64,000 nt of DNA from Schauerella fraxinea. GTDB lineage: Bacteria; Pseudomonadota; Gammaproteobacteria; Burkholderiales; Burkholderiaceae_B. Positions 35,108-43,532 of the stretch are shown here, in pieces. The stretch spans positions 534,495 through 598,494 of the forward strand of contig JAVDKL010000003.1 of NCBI GenBank assembly GCA_030849965.1, given 5' to 3'. Under the pieces are notes generated by a model, which saw only the letters and a list, made by a program, of their open reading frames with translations, was not told where the DNA came from and made no database searches. The position numbers and the translations under genes were made by a program. Numbering within the stretch: position 1 is the first letter of the stretch; each line of letters begins with the position of its first letter.

Positions 35108-35611
35108 ATGCCCATGTTGTTGCGCGATGCGGTCGATGCCGACGTACCCGGTATTGTGGATATCACGAATCATGCCATTCTTCACACGACGGCGCTCTGG
35201 ACCGAAACGCCGGTCACGAACGAAATTCGCCAGCGATGGATGGATGACCGCCGCGCACGCGGTTTTCCCGTGATCGTTGCCGCGGACGGCGAGGCCATTT
35301 TGGGCTTTGCCTCTTACGGTGATTTTCGTCCGTTCGAAGGCTTCGTCAATACCGTCGAGCACTCGGTTTATGTGCGGCCTGACGCACAGGGCCGCGGCCT
35401 GGGACGGCAGTTGCTCGGCGCGGTAATCGATCGCGCGCGTGCGGCAAATCTGCATGTGATGGTGGCGGGCATCGAGGCGCAGAATGCGGCGTCGATTGCC
35501 TTGCACTTGCGCGCGGGCTTTGTGCAAACCGGATTGATGCCGCAAGTGGGCCGCAAGTTCGGCCGCTGGCTCGATCTGGCGTTTCTGCAGAAGAACTTGC
35601 ACGACGTCTGA
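35108..35611 (+). CDS. GNAT N-acetyltransferase, phosphinothricin-acetyltransferase-like
   Basis: A 167-residue enzyme. The acetyl-CoA loop is VRPDAQGRGLGRQLLGAVID; the N-terminal MLLRDAVDADVPGIVDITNHAI and the C-terminal GRKFGRWLDLAFLQ match the PAT/Bar/YncA subgroup, in which members acetylate phosphinothricin, methionine sulfoximine or related amino acids. Met3 at 35114 is an equally good start. It is divergent from the MgtC-family gene. No other resistance gene is near, so a housekeeping detoxification role is likely. Confidence 0.88.
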   Translation: MPMLLRDAVDADVPGIVDITNHAILHTTALWTETPVTNEIRQRWMDDRRARGFPVIVAADGEAILGFASYGDFRPFEGFVNTVEHSVYVRPDAQGRGLGRQLLGAVIDRARAANLHVMVAGIEAQNAASIALHLRAGFVQTGLMPQVGRKFGRWLDLAFLQKNLHDV

Positions 35612-35773
35612 GGCATAGAAACAGGCGGGCGCAGGTAGGTTGCTTGCTCCCCTAAGTGTTCTTGATTGCCGACGCAGCGCATCATGGCCTCGCGGCGATC
35701 CGATTGCAGGTGACCGGGCGATCGCTGCGCCAGCGTTGCCACATGCGCCTTGGCGAAGCGGTCGTTGAGGCCG

Positions 35774-36595
35774 TCAAGCCGCAGACTGCGCTGCCACGAA
35801 GTCCGCCACTGCCGCATTGAATACGCGCGGGTTGCCCAGATTCATGCCGTGCGACGACCCGGCGATCGTCAATCGCGCGGCTTGCGGCAACAGTCCCTCA
35901 AGACGATCGAGGGTGGCCGGATAGGGTTGTGGGCTGAGTGCGCCGCCCACGAGCAACACCGGCATGGCCAGCGATTGAACCGTGGCCGCGTCCAGTTTGA
36001 AGGGCGGCTCGGCGGTCTGCGCAGACAGCGTCGTGGCGTTTTCCCGCACCATCTCCTGAAACCACGGCACCATGCGACGCCAGGTGTCGGGCCCGCTGAC
36101 CGCATCGATGAAGAGCGCCAGGCCGGCATCCACGTCGCCGTTTTGAATCAACGCCATGGCGTCATGCCGAAACCCGCCGCGCGGATCGCTGTGATCGGCC
36201 AAGCCCACGCCGGGATCTGCCAATGCGAGCGTGGCGATGGCTTGGGGCGCCAGCACAGCCATTTGCAAGGCCACGCTGCCGCCACGAGAATGGCCCACCA
36301 CATGTGCAGGGCCGGCCGCCAGATGATCGATCAGGCCAAGCAGGTCGTGCGCATGGCGATCGATCGAAAACGGCCCGCATTCCGGGTTCCATTGGTGCGG
36401 CCAGTAATGCCGCAGGTTCACGGCCACCACCCGATGGCTGCGGCTCAAGGTCACGATCTGCGATTTCCAGTACCTGCAGTCGCAAAGCGAGCCGTGCACC
36501 AGCAGGAGCAAGGGCCCGGTGCCGGTATCGGTGTACGTCAGCGTGTAATCGGGCAGCGCGTAATGGTGAAGGTCGGGCGTAAAGTCGGCGCGCAT
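35774..36595 (-). CDS. alpha/beta-hydrolase (fold-1)
   Basis: A 273-residue hydrolase. The oxyanion segment LLLVHGSLCDCRYW, the nucleophile elbow VGHSRGGSVA, an Asp near VLLVGGALSPQ and the His in GSSHGMNLGN make up the expected machinery. The SRGG elbow is a common variant. Substrate unknown; candidates are esters or ring-cleavage products. The ATG at 36595 was chosen over an upstream in-frame start at 36673 that has no similarity to the family. It is divergent from the EamA gene with 86 bp between them. Confidence 0.87.
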   Translation of the reverse strand: MRADFTPDLHHYALPDYTLTYTDTGTGPLLLLVHGSLCDCRYWKSQIVTLSRSHRVVAVNLRHYWPHQWNPECGPFSIDRHAHDLLGLIDHLAAGPAHVVGHSRGGSVALQMAVLAPQAIATLALADPGVGLADHSDPRGGFRHDAMALIQNGDVDAGLALFIDAVSGPDTWRRMVPWFQEMVRENATTLSAQTAEPPFKLDAATVQSLAMPVLLVGGALSPQPYPATLDRLEGLLPQAARLTIAGSSHGMNLGNPRVFNAAVADFVAAQSAA

Positions 36596-36681
36596 GGCAG
36601 GAATGATCGGCTGTGGCCGCGTGAAGTCGAACCGTGATTTTAACGGTCTGGCCGAAAGGCCTCCGCGATACACTTGGGCCC

Positions 36682-37596
36682 ATGAACGAACTCGCCTGGC
36701 TTTGGATTCCCGTCACCCTTTTTGCCGCCGCTGCGCAGGCGGGTCGCAATGCGGTGCAACGCAGTCTGACCGAGCGGTTGGGTACGCTGGGAGCCACCCA
36801 GGTTCGATTTTTGTACGGGTTTCCGTTTGCGCTGCTTTTCCTTGCCATCGTCACGCATCTCACGGGCGACGCGTGGCCCAGCGTCAACACCCGCTATCTT
36901 CTATTTGCAACCGGTGGCGCGGCCGCGCAGATTGCCGCTACCGCGCTCATGTTGGCGGCAATGCGTGAGCGCGCCTTCGTGGTCGTCACCGCCTGGACCA
37001 AAACCGAGCCCATCCAGGTGGCGGTATTTGCGCTGGTGGTGCTGGGCGATCCGCTATCGATCTGGAGCATCGCCGGGATCATCGTGGCCACCGTGGGCGT
37101 CGTGCTGATGTCCACCAAGCCGGGCATGGGGGCGCAAGCCTTTTCCGACTGGCGTCCGGCGGTGTTCGGTATCGCTTCGGGCGCCTTCTTCGCGTTTTCG
37201 GCCGTGGGTTTTCGCGGCGCCATTCTCACTCTGGAAAGCGGCTCGTTCGCAATGCGCGCCAGCTATACGCTGGTGTGGTCGCTGGGCATTCAGGTCACGA
37301 TGCTGGTGGCGTGGATGGTGTGCTTCAAACGATCGTTGATCGGCCCCTGCTTGCGGGCGTGGCGCACGTCGCTCTTGGGCGGTCTGCTCGGCGCGAGCGC
37401 GTCCCAGGGCTGGTTTCTCGGCTTCGCGCTTACGGCGGCGGCCAATGTGCGCACGCTGGGCCTGGTGGAGGTATTGTTTGCCCAGATGCTGTCGCGACGC
37501 ATCTTCGCGCAATCGGCAAGTCCGCGGGAGTTGGGCGGCATCCTGCTGATCGTGGCCGGTGCCGTCGTGATCGTGATCACGGCTGTTACGGCTTAA
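36682..37596 (+). CDS. EamA/DMT-superfamily transporter
   Basis: A 304-residue membrane protein with ten predicted helices in two EamA halves. The first half ends with TEPIQVAVFALVVLGDPLS and IAGIIVATVGVVLM; the second repeats the pattern with LVEVLFAQMLSRRIF and GGILLIVAGAVVIVI. The family exports metabolites such as amino acids; the substrate is unknown. The ATG at 36682 gives the standard length. It is followed by a 450-bp non-coding stretch that contains two tandem-repeat arrays and a hairpin. Confidence 0.88.
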   Translation: MNELAWLWIPVTLFAAAAQAGRNAVQRSLTERLGTLGATQVRFLYGFPFALLFLAIVTHLTGDAWPSVNTRYLLFATGGAAAQIAATALMLAAMRERAFVVVTAWTKTEPIQVAVFALVVLGDPLSIWSIAGIIVATVGVVLMSTKPGMGAQAFSDWRPAVFGIASGAFFAFSAVGFRGAILTLESGSFAMRASYTLVWSLGIQVTMLVAWMVCFKRSLIGPCLRAWRTSLLGGLLGASASQGWFLGFALTAAANVRTLGLVEVLFAQMLSRRIFAQSASPRELGGILLIVAGAVVIVITAVTA

Positions 37597-37700
37597 GTTC
37601 GGAAGTGGGCAGGGACGGCGAGGGCAGAGCTTTCTCGGCGGTTGCCACGCCTCATGATGTCGCCTACCCCGACCGCGCGCGGTGCCGTTCGCCGCAGTTT

Positions 37701-37915
37701 TCAAAAGACGATCGTTCGCGCATCAGAAGAAGATCTCCCTTGCTTCAAAAGGAAGGCCTCCTCGCGTCAAAAGAAGATCTCCCTTGCGTCAGAAGGTGAG
37801 CCTCCTTCCTTCAGCAGGAGTGCCTCGTTGCTTCAGAAGAAGATTTCCTCGGTCCAGAAGAAGATCTCCCACGCTTTAGACGATCTCCCATGCTTTAGAC
37901 GATCCTCCCACGCGG
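37701..37915. repeat. 22-bp tandem repeat array (minisatellite)
   Basis: Eight full 22-bp units run without gaps from 37701 to 37876, with two shortened units (19 and 20 bp) after them. The consensus is close to TCAGAAGAAGATCTCCCTTG plus CT. Units begin at 37701, 37723, 37745, 37767, 37789, 37811, 37833 and 37855. Each contains a purine-rich half and, in the best copies, AGATCT. The period is not a multiple of three and frames are broken, so it is not coding. It lies between the EamA and cpoB genes. Confidence 0.88.
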
Positions 37916-37930
37916 CGACCGCTCAAACAA

Positions 37931-37961
37931 AAGGGACGAGCCGTCTAACGGTTCGTCCCTT
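37931..37961. terminator. 14-bp stem hairpin between the repeat arrays
   Basis: AAGGGACGAGCCGT (37931-37944) and ACGGTTCGTCCCTT (37948-37961) form a 14-bp stem with one G-T pair and a 3-nt loop. The flanks are only mildly T-rich (GATCTTTCT on plus, TTGTTTG on minus). It may terminate the EamA or the tol-pal transcript. Confidence 0.6.
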
Positions 37962-37989
37962 GATCTTTCTGAGTACAGCAGCGTTTGCC

Positions 37990-38049
37990 GCACCAGCGTC
38001 TACTGCACCAACATTTACCGCACCAACATTTACTGCACCTGGATTTACT
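37990..38049. repeat. 15-bp tandem repeat overlapping the cpoB stop codon
   Basis: Four 15-bp units (consensus GCACCAACATTTACT) start at 37990, 38005, 38020 and 38035. The last overlaps the cpoB stop. On the minus strand each unit carries a stop codon in the cpoB frame: TAA at 38047-38045, 38032-38030 and 38017-38015, then TAG at 38002-38000. The array therefore looks like a tandem duplication of the gene's 3' end. Confidence 0.85.
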
Positions 38050-38737
38050 GCAGCAGCGTCAGGCGGTTTTTGGCCGTGCTGGCAGCGGGCGACGACGGAT
38101 AGTCGCGCACGATGCGTTGCAGCGTGGTTTTGGCGCCGGCGCGGTTGTTCGTTTCGATCTGGCTGCCGGCAATCACGAGCAAGGCATCGGGTGCACGCTC
38201 GTTGTTGGGCGATTGCTCGACCATTTGCTGCATCTGGGTGATCGCACCCTTGAAGTCCTTGGTGGCGTAACGGCTGCTGCCCAGGTAGAACTGCGCCGTC
38301 GGTTTGAGCGGGCTGTTCGGATAGGCAGACACGAAGCCGGTCAGCGCATCGCCTGCTTCCTTGTAGCGACCAGTGCGAAACTGGTCGATTGCGGCATCGT
38401 ATGCCGCCTGTTCTTGAGGATCGTTGGCGGCGGGGCCATTGGCCTGCTGCTGTTGCTGCGATTGCTGATTGGCGCTCGGCTGCTGGCGCGACACCAGTTC
38501 GAGCTGCTCACGCAACTGCATCACTTCTTGCTGCATGGACTGCATTTGATCGGCCAATTGCAGGCGGGCACGCGCATTCTGCTCGTTCATCTGCTGCACT
38601 TGCTGGCGCAGATCAAGAATGGCTTTGCGCGCTTCATCGTCCGAGAAAGCGTGCGCGGGCGCACTGGCGAGCATCACGGCCAAAGCCGCGGCAATAGTCA
38701 GGGGGCGAAACGACTGGAAGGAAACGTGCATAGTCAT
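38045..38737 (-). CDS. cpoB: CpoB/YbgF, Tol-Pal system TPR protein
   Basis: A 230-residue periplasmic protein. A signal peptide ends near APAHA; an N-terminal coiled coil (about 35-85, QQVQQMNEQNARARLQLA and MQSMQQEVMQLREQ) is the trimerisation region. A Gln-rich linker follows, then TPR repeats (about 108-228) with YDAAIDQFRTGRYKEAGDAL and the typical AYPNSPLKPTAQFYLG. CpoB couples Tol energy to PBP1B during constriction. It is the last gene of the tol-pal run, separated from pal by an intrinsic terminator. The final codon is followed by a 15-bp repeat array carrying three more in-frame stops. Confidence 0.93.
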   Translation of the reverse strand: MTMHVSFQSFRPLTIAAALAVMLASAPAHAFSDDEARKAILDLRQQVQQMNEQNARARLQLADQMQSMQQEVMQLREQLELVSRQQPSANQQSQQQQQANGPAANDPQEQAAYDAAIDQFRTGRYKEAGDALTGFVSAYPNSPLKPTAQFYLGSSRYATKDFKGAITQMQQMVEQSPNNERAPDALLVIAGSQIETNNRAGAKTTLQRIVRDYPSSPAASTAKNRLTLLQ

Positions 38738-38744
38738 CCGGGAG

Positions 38745-38790
38745 CTAAAAAGTAAAAAAGCGTCGGAACGATCTTAGACCGTTCCGACGC
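38745..38790 (-). terminator. intrinsic terminator between pal and cpoB
   Basis: On the minus strand, GCGTCGGAACG (38790-38780) pairs perfectly with CGTTCCGACGC (38770-38760), followed by TTTTTTACTTTTT. This is a strong Rho-independent terminator placed 31 bp after the pal stop and just before cpoB, so cpoB should be made at a reduced level by read-through or from its own promoter. Confidence 0.88.
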
Positions 38791-38820
38791 GCGTGGGGCA
38801 TTTCCTGCTACGCGACCTGC

Positions 38821-39327
38821 TTAACGCTGATAGACGATATCAGCGCGGCGGTTTTCGGCGTAATCAGATTCCGACGAACCCGTCGACGTCGGCTTTTCCT
38901 TACCGAAGCTGATCGTCTCGATTTGCGAGTCGTTCACGCCCAGCAAGGTCATCATGCGACGCACTGCGTCCGCACGACGTTGGCCCAGAGCCAAGTTGTA
39001 CTCAGCGCCACCGCGTTCATCGGTATTGCCTTCGACTTTCACGCGCTGTTGGCCATTGCCGGCCAAGTAGCGAGCGTGCATTTCGACGAGGCTGCGGTAC
39101 TGGTCGGAAACCGAGTAGCTGTCGAAGTCAAAGTACACCGAGCGCTGTTGCGCCAAGGGGCTCTGCGGGTTGAAGGGGTCCATGACTTGGCCGGACGAAC
39201 CGCCCATTCCTGAACCTGTGCTGCCGCCAGCGTTACCGGCTTGATCGTCCAGGGGGACGGAGCTGCAAGCCGCCAGGGTTGCTGCAAATGCGGCGATGGT
39301 AAAGCTTTTGGCAATGCGCGATCTCAT
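38821..39327 (-). CDS. pal: Pal, peptidoglycan-associated lipoprotein
   Basis: A 168-residue outer-membrane lipoprotein. The lipobox LAAC places the lipidated Cys at about residue 21. A Gly/Ser-rich linker (GGSTGSGMGGSSG) leads to an OmpA-like peptidoglycan-binding domain with VYFDFDSYSV, VKVEGNTDERGGAEYNLALGQRRADAV and EKPTSTGSSESDYAENRRADI. It anchors the outer membrane to peptidoglycan and is moved to the septum by TolB-TolA cycling. It lies 35 bp downstream of tolB and is followed by a strong terminator. Confidence 0.96.
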   Translation of the reverse strand: MRSRIAKSFTIAAFAATLAACSSVPLDDQAGNAGGSTGSGMGGSSGQVMDPFNPQSPLAQQRSVYFDFDSYSVSDQYRSLVEMHARYLAGNGQQRVKVEGNTDERGGAEYNLALGQRRADAVRRMMTLLGVNDSQIETISFGKEKPTSTGSSESDYAENRRADIVYQR

Positions 39328-39362
39328 GATATTTCCTTTGTGTAAAGAGAGTCACACGTGTT

Positions 39363-40673
39363 TTATCGGGTAAAAGGGCCCCAAGTTGGTTCACGTATTT
39401 CCCCGTTCAGTACCGAAAGCGTCTGACGAACACGTCCATCGCTCGAGACCCCTGCCAGCACCCCGCGGCCACCTTGCGAAGCGGCATAGAGGACTTGCAT
39501 GCCATTGGGAGCGAAGCTCGGGGACTGATCGTCACGACCATCAGTCAACAAGGTTTCGGTTCCGCTGGCCAGGTTCAACGAAGCGATCTTGAACGCGCCA
39601 TCTCGTCTTGCAACGTACAGCAGCGTCGATCCATCGGGGGAAATTCGGGGTGAGATGTTGTAACTTCCGTTAAAGGTGATCCGCCGCGCATCGCTACCGT
39701 CGATACCGACTTGGTAGATTTGCGGGCCGCCACTGCGGTCGCTGGTGAACATCAAAGAACGTCCGTCGGGGGTAAACGCCGGCTCGGTGTCAATCCCCGG
39801 GGAGCGCGTCACACGGCGTAAATTCTGGCCGCCGGCGCTCAAAGTATAGATTTGCGAGAGGCCGTCGCGCGTCAGCGCAACTGCCAGTTGGCTACCGTCG
39901 GCCGACCAGGCCGGGGCGCTGTTATTGCCTTTGTAATTTGCAACAGGCACGCGCGCGCTGGTCGCCAGCGTGTGCGAATAAACAACAGGCTTGCCGGACT
40001 CGAAGCTCACATAGGCCAGCTTCGACCCATCGGGGGCCCAGGCGGGCGAGATGATCGGCTCACGCGAGCGCAGGGCGACTTGCGGGTTCTGACCATCGGC
40101 GTCTGCCACTTGCAATTCGTAGGTGTCGCCACGCTTGAGCACGTAGGCGATACGGGTCGAGAACACGCCGCGCACGCCGGTGATCTTTTCGTAGATGCGA
40201 TCGGCGATCTGGTGCGAGACGCGGCGCAGTTCCTGCTCGGTGCCCGAGAAGGCCACGCCGTCCAACTGGCCCTTCTTGACCGTATCGGCCAAGCGGAAGC
40301 GCACGTCGTAGCGGCCATCGGCCGAGCGGGTGATGCTGCCGTACGAAAGGAAGTCGGCGCCACGGCCACGCCAGTCGTCATGCGCGATCTGCGAGTCGAC
40401 CGTCAAGCCGGAATTGGCGGCGCTGATCAGGCGGAATTGACCGGTGCGGGTCAGGTCGGCGCGGATGACTTCGGCGATGGCACGGCCATGGGCGTCGTCG
40501 CCCGCGAAGTCAGCGATCGCGATCGGGTACTGGGTTGCGCCGGTACCGGAAATGTCCACGCGCAACTGAGCGTGGACCGGCGTGGCAGCCAACCAGGCAG
40601 TCAGCAGCATCATCAGGCCGAGCGTCGCGTAAGCGCGCCACGTGCCGGCCATTCGGCGATATGCGGAACTCAT
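39363..40673 (-). CDS. tolB: TolB periplasmic beta-propeller
   Basis: A 436-residue periplasmic protein. A signal peptide (about 1-35, ending VHAQL) is followed by the D1 domain (about 36-165) and a six-bladed PD40/WD-like propeller with repeated units such as REPIISPAWAPDGSKLAYVS, APAWSADGSQLAVAL and TEPAFTPDGRSLMFTSDRSG. TolB binds Pal and passes it to TolA. Length and blade number match the family. It sits 16 bp after tolA and 35 bp before pal. The residues next to the signal peptide (the TolA box in E. coli) are present but not identical. Confidence 0.96.
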   Translation of the reverse strand: MSSAYRRMAGTWRAYATLGLMMLLTAWLAATPVHAQLRVDISGTGATQYPIAIADFAGDDAHGRAIAEVIRADLTRTGQFRLISAANSGLTVDSQIAHDDWRGRGADFLSYGSITRSADGRYDVRFRLADTVKKGQLDGVAFSGTEQELRRVSHQIADRIYEKITGVRGVFSTRIAYVLKRGDTYELQVADADGQNPQVALRSREPIISPAWAPDGSKLAYVSFESGKPVVYSHTLATSARVPVANYKGNNSAPAWSADGSQLAVALTRDGLSQIYTLSAGGQNLRRVTRSPGIDTEPAFTPDGRSLMFTSDRSGGPQIYQVGIDGSDARRITFNGSYNISPRISPDGSTLLYVARRDGAFKIASLNLASGTETLLTDGRDDQSPSFAPNGMQVLYAASQGGRGVLAGVSSDGRVRQTLSVLNGEIREPTWGPFTR

Positions 40674-40689
40674 AAGGGGTGTTCTCCTG

Positions 40690-41898
40690 TCAGTCGTACA
40701 TTCTGTAGATCACGTCGATTACCGACTCGAAACTGCCTGTGGACGGCTTCGGGAACGGGTTGCATCGGCGGATACCGGTTTCGACGGCTCGATCAAAGCC
40801 AGCGTTGCCGGATGAGCGTGTCAGATTTACGCCTGCCACCTCACCGTTGGTACGCAACTGTACCCGGTATTCTGCCGTAGGATTGGCCGATCCGCTACGG
40901 GCAGGTGTGGGGAATTGCACACCTGGACGCACGCAAGCGCGAACTTTTGCGCCATAACCACTATCTCGACCGCCACCGGCCTGATTTCGGTCGGCCGTAC
41001 CGCCCGGAAGACCGGCTGCGCCGAGCACGTCGCCACGCATCGCGTCGCGCAAAGCCTTGTCCGCAGCGGCCGCTTTGGCAGCCGCCGCTTTCTTCTCGGC
41101 GGCGGCTTTTTCAGCCGCTGCTTTTTCGGCAGCCGCCTTCTTTTCCACCGCCGCTTTCTCTGCTGCAGCCTTCTCTGCCGCGGCTTTTTCGGCCACGGCT
41201 GCTTTCTCGGCAGCTGCTTTTTCGACCGCTGCTTTTTCGGCAGCAGCCTTGTCGGCGGCCGCTTTTTTCTCGGCTGCGGCTTTCTTTTCGACTGCTGCTT
41301 TTTCAGCGGCCGCTTTCTCAGCGACCGCTTTTTCGTTGGCGGCCTTCTCGGCGGCTGCTTTTTCGGCAACGGCCTTCTGTTCTTTGTCTAAACGTTGTTT
41401 TTCTTCACGGGCAGCTTGTTGGCGAGCCTCTTCCACCCGTGCTTTCTCGCGCGCGGCCTCGGCGGCTTCACGGGCTTTCTCTTCCTGCTCGCGCTTCTTC
41501 TTTTGCGCTTCGAGCGCAATTTCAGGATCCGGCACGGCCTCGGGCTGCACCGCAGGCTTGGGCGGCGGCGTCGGGGCGGGTGGGGGCGTGGGCGCCGGTG
41601 CCGGTTCGGGCTCAGGCGCGGGCGTTGGGGGCGGCGGGGTAGGCGTCGGCGGCGTCGGCGTGGGTTCGGGTTGTGGCTCGGGTTCAGGCAGGGGTTCGGG
41701 CTTGGCGTCGGGCGAGACACCATCGGCCCAGAGTTCGACCTGAACCGGGCCCGGATTTTCGGTGTGCCAGTCCAGTCCGAAGAAGAGCACGATCACCAGC
41801 AGCAGGTGAACCGCGACCGCGAGCCCCAAGGCCTTGCGGTTGTCTTGGGTGGGCGGCGGTTCGGGCGGCGTGCCGTGTGGAGGGAGTGTGGGCGTCAT
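40690..41898 (-). CDS. tolA: TolA cell-envelope integrity protein
   Basis: A 402-residue protein with three parts: an N-terminal membrane anchor (about 24-42, LGLAVAVHLLLVIVLFFGL), a Pro/Glu/Ala-rich and then Ala/Lys/Glu-rich helical rod (about 60-290, repeated KAAAEKAAAE units), and a TonB/TolA C-terminal domain (about 310-402) with VQLRTNGEVAGVNLTRSSGN and RCNPFPKP. It spans the periplasm and links TolQR energy to TolB-Pal. The rod is encoded by a highly repetitive stretch (about 41050-41400) prone to length change. It lies between tolR and tolB. Confidence 0.95.
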   Translation of the reverse strand: MTPTLPPHGTPPEPPPTQDNRKALGLAVAVHLLLVIVLFFGLDWHTENPGPVQVELWADGVSPDAKPEPLPEPEPQPEPTPTPPTPTPPPPTPAPEPEPAPAPTPPPAPTPPPKPAVQPEAVPDPEIALEAQKKKREQEEKAREAAEAAREKARVEEARQQAAREEKQRLDKEQKAVAEKAAAEKAANEKAVAEKAAAEKAAVEKKAAAEKKAAADKAAAEKAAVEKAAAEKAAVAEKAAAEKAAAEKAAVEKKAAAEKAAAEKAAAEKKAAAAKAAAADKALRDAMRGDVLGAAGLPGGTADRNQAGGGRDSGYGAKVRACVRPGVQFPTPARSGSANPTAEYRVQLRTNGEVAGVNLTRSSGNAGFDRAVETGIRRCNPFPKPSTGSFESVIDVIYRMYD

Positions 41899-41953
41899 GT
41901 CCTGGATAGTACGGATCGGGCAGCCACGAAGGCGGCCACGTCGCAGTCGCGCG

Positions 41954-42430
41954 TTAGCGCTTGACCGCCGGTTGCTGTTGGGTCGTGGGGCGCGGCTGAT
42001 TGCCGCCGGCGCTCTGGTCGACCAAGAGTCCCAGGCGGGTCACGCCGCTGCCGCGCAGCTCGTCCATGACCTTCACGACCGACTCATAGGGCACTTTGCC
42101 GTCGGCGGCGATCACCACGGGGGTGGTCGCGGTAATGCGTGCCTTCACGGCCGAGATCAGGTCGCCGCGGGCGATATCCTGGGGCATGGCGCCGCCCTCG
42201 CGCATCCGCAGCGCAAGATTGCCGTCGGCATTGATCTGCACTTCGAGCGGGGTGGACGGCACTTCGGCCGCCTGGCCGACCGAGGGCAACTCGATCATGC
42301 CCGGCGTGACGAGCGGTGCGGTGACCATGAAGATGATCAGCAATACCAGCATTACGTCGATATACGGCACGACGTTGATATCGCTTTTCATCCGGCGGCC
42401 ATGCCGGCTGTTTGAACGTACCGAGGGCAT
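41954..42430 (-). CDS. tolR: TolR proton-channel stator subunit
   Basis: A 158-residue ExbD/TolR protein. It has one N-terminal helix with the critical Asp: SDINVVPYIDVMLVLLIIFM. A periplasmic domain follows with the usual LPSVGQAAEVP and ISAVKARI segments. With TolQ it uses the proton gradient to energise TolA. Its ATG overlaps the tolQ stop by 1 bp. The C-terminal tail (SAGGNQPRPTTQQQPAVKR) is longer and more polar than usual. Confidence 0.95.
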   Translation of the reverse strand: MPSVRSNSRHGRRMKSDINVVPYIDVMLVLLIIFMVTAPLVTPGMIELPSVGQAAEVPSTPLEVQINADGNLALRMREGGAMPQDIARGDLISAVKARITATTPVVIAADGKVPYESVVKVMDELRGSGVTRLGLLVDQSAGGNQPRPTTQQQPAVKR

Positions 42431-43107
42431 TAGCGCACCTGCCGTTGCAGAATATTCAGGAACTCGTCGACGAAGGCGTCGAAACGGATCGAAATGCGGT
42501 CGATGTCGTTGGTGAAGCGGTTATAGGCGACCACGGCGGGGATGGCGGCGAACAGGCCGATCGCGGTGGCGATCAGCGCTTCGGCAATACCCGGGGCCAC
42601 GGCTGCAAGGGTTGCTTGCTGCATGTTCGACAGACCCATGAACGCGTGCATAATCCCCCAGACCGTACCGAGGAGGCCGATGTACGGGCTGACCGAGCCG
42701 GCCGATGCCAGAAAGTTCAGGTGCGATTCGAGTACGTCCATTTCACGCTGGTAGGCAGCGCGCATGGCGCGGCGCGGACCGTCGAGCACCGCAACGGGAT
42801 CGTTGGGCGTGGAGCGACGCGCTTTCAGGAACTCGGTCATGCCGGCATCGAAGATGCGCGCGAGCGCGCCTTGTTCAGCGCGGCGGCTGGCCACGGCTTG
42901 CTGCAGCATCGAAAGATCGCCGCCCGACCAGAAGTCGTCTTCGAAGCGGCGGGTCTGCGTGGTTGCTTTGCGCAGCGCGAAGCGCTTGGCGAAGATGTAC
43001 GTCCAGGACATGATGGAAATGCCGAGCAGCATCAGCATGATCAGCTGTACCGGAAGGCTGGCCTGGGTAATCAAAGAAAGCAACGACATGTCGCTGGTGA
43101 CTGGCAT
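42430..43107 (-). CDS. tolQ: TolQ proton-channel subunit
   Basis: A 225-residue MotA/TolQ/ExbB protein with three helices: VQLIMLMLLGISIMSWTYIF near the N-terminus and two C-terminal helices with SPYIGLLGTVWGIMHAFMGL and GIAEALIATAIGLFAAIPAVVAYN, which hold the conserved Thr and Glu/Pro residues of the channel. It assembles as a pentamer around TolR. The start at 43107 is 2 bp from the ybgC stop; Met7 is an alternative. It is the second gene of the operon after ybgC. Confidence 0.96.
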   Translation of the reverse strand: MPVTSDMSLLSLITQASLPVQLIMLMLLGISIMSWTYIFAKRFALRKATTQTRRFEDDFWSGGDLSMLQQAVASRRAEQGALARIFDAGMTEFLKARRSTPNDPVAVLDGPRRAMRAAYQREMDVLESHLNFLASAGSVSPYIGLLGTVWGIMHAFMGLSNMQQATLAAVAPGIAEALIATAIGLFAAIPAVVAYNRFTNDIDRISIRFDAFVDEFLNILQRQVR

Positions 43108-43109
43108 GG

Positions 43110-43532
43110 TTATTCCTGAATGGATTTCAGTATTGATAGAACTTCTGGAGGAATCTCAGCTGGCCGCAGGCTTACCGCATCGACGCAACACACTTGGATG
43201 GTGCCTTCGGCGAGCAGTTCCCCGTCTCGTCGAGCGGCTTGCGCGAAGTGTATCGAAGCCCGGCCCAAACGGGTAATACGACTATGGATGGTCAACCTAT
43301 CATCCAATCGGGCGGGTTTACGGTAGGCCATATCGAGCGCGTTGACCACGAAGATACGTTGCGTGGCTGCGCGCAGCTCCGATTGGAACACGCCGAGCTC
43401 CCGCAACCATTCGGTGCGGGCCCGTTCGAGAAACTTGAGATAGTTGGCGTAGTAAACGACGCCACCCGCATCGGTATCTTCGTAATAGACCCGGATGTCG
43501 AACAGCGCCTCGGCGGGCATTTCAGTCGGCAT
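43110..43532 (-). CDS. ybgC: YbgC acyl-CoA thioesterase
   Basis: A 140-residue hot-dog-fold thioesterase. The catalytic Asp is in YYEDTDAGGVVYYANYLKFLERART, the defining motif. It hydrolyses short-chain acyl-CoA or acyl-ACP thioesters, with a proposed link to phospholipid metabolism at the Tol complex. It heads the ybgC-tolQRAB-pal-cpoB operon. The best -10-like hexamer upstream (TATATT at 43539-43534 on the minus strand) almost touches the first ATG, so the second ATG at 43520 may be the true start. Confidence 0.94.
   Translation of the reverse strand: MPTEMPAEALFDIRVYYEDTDAGGVVYYANYLKFLERARTEWLRELGVFQSELRAATQRIFVVNALDMAYRKPARLDDRLTIHSRITRLGRASIHFAQAARRDGELLAEGTIQVCCVDAVSLRPAEIPPEVLSILKSIQE

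Noticed and set aside
37701..38049. CRISPR array
   Set aside because: Repeats are directly adjacent with no unique spacers, too short and degenerate, and no cas genes are present.
37642..38241. 199-codon open frame across the repeat arrays
   Set aside because: It is built from out-of-phase 22-bp repeats and antisense cpoB, so it is not a gene.
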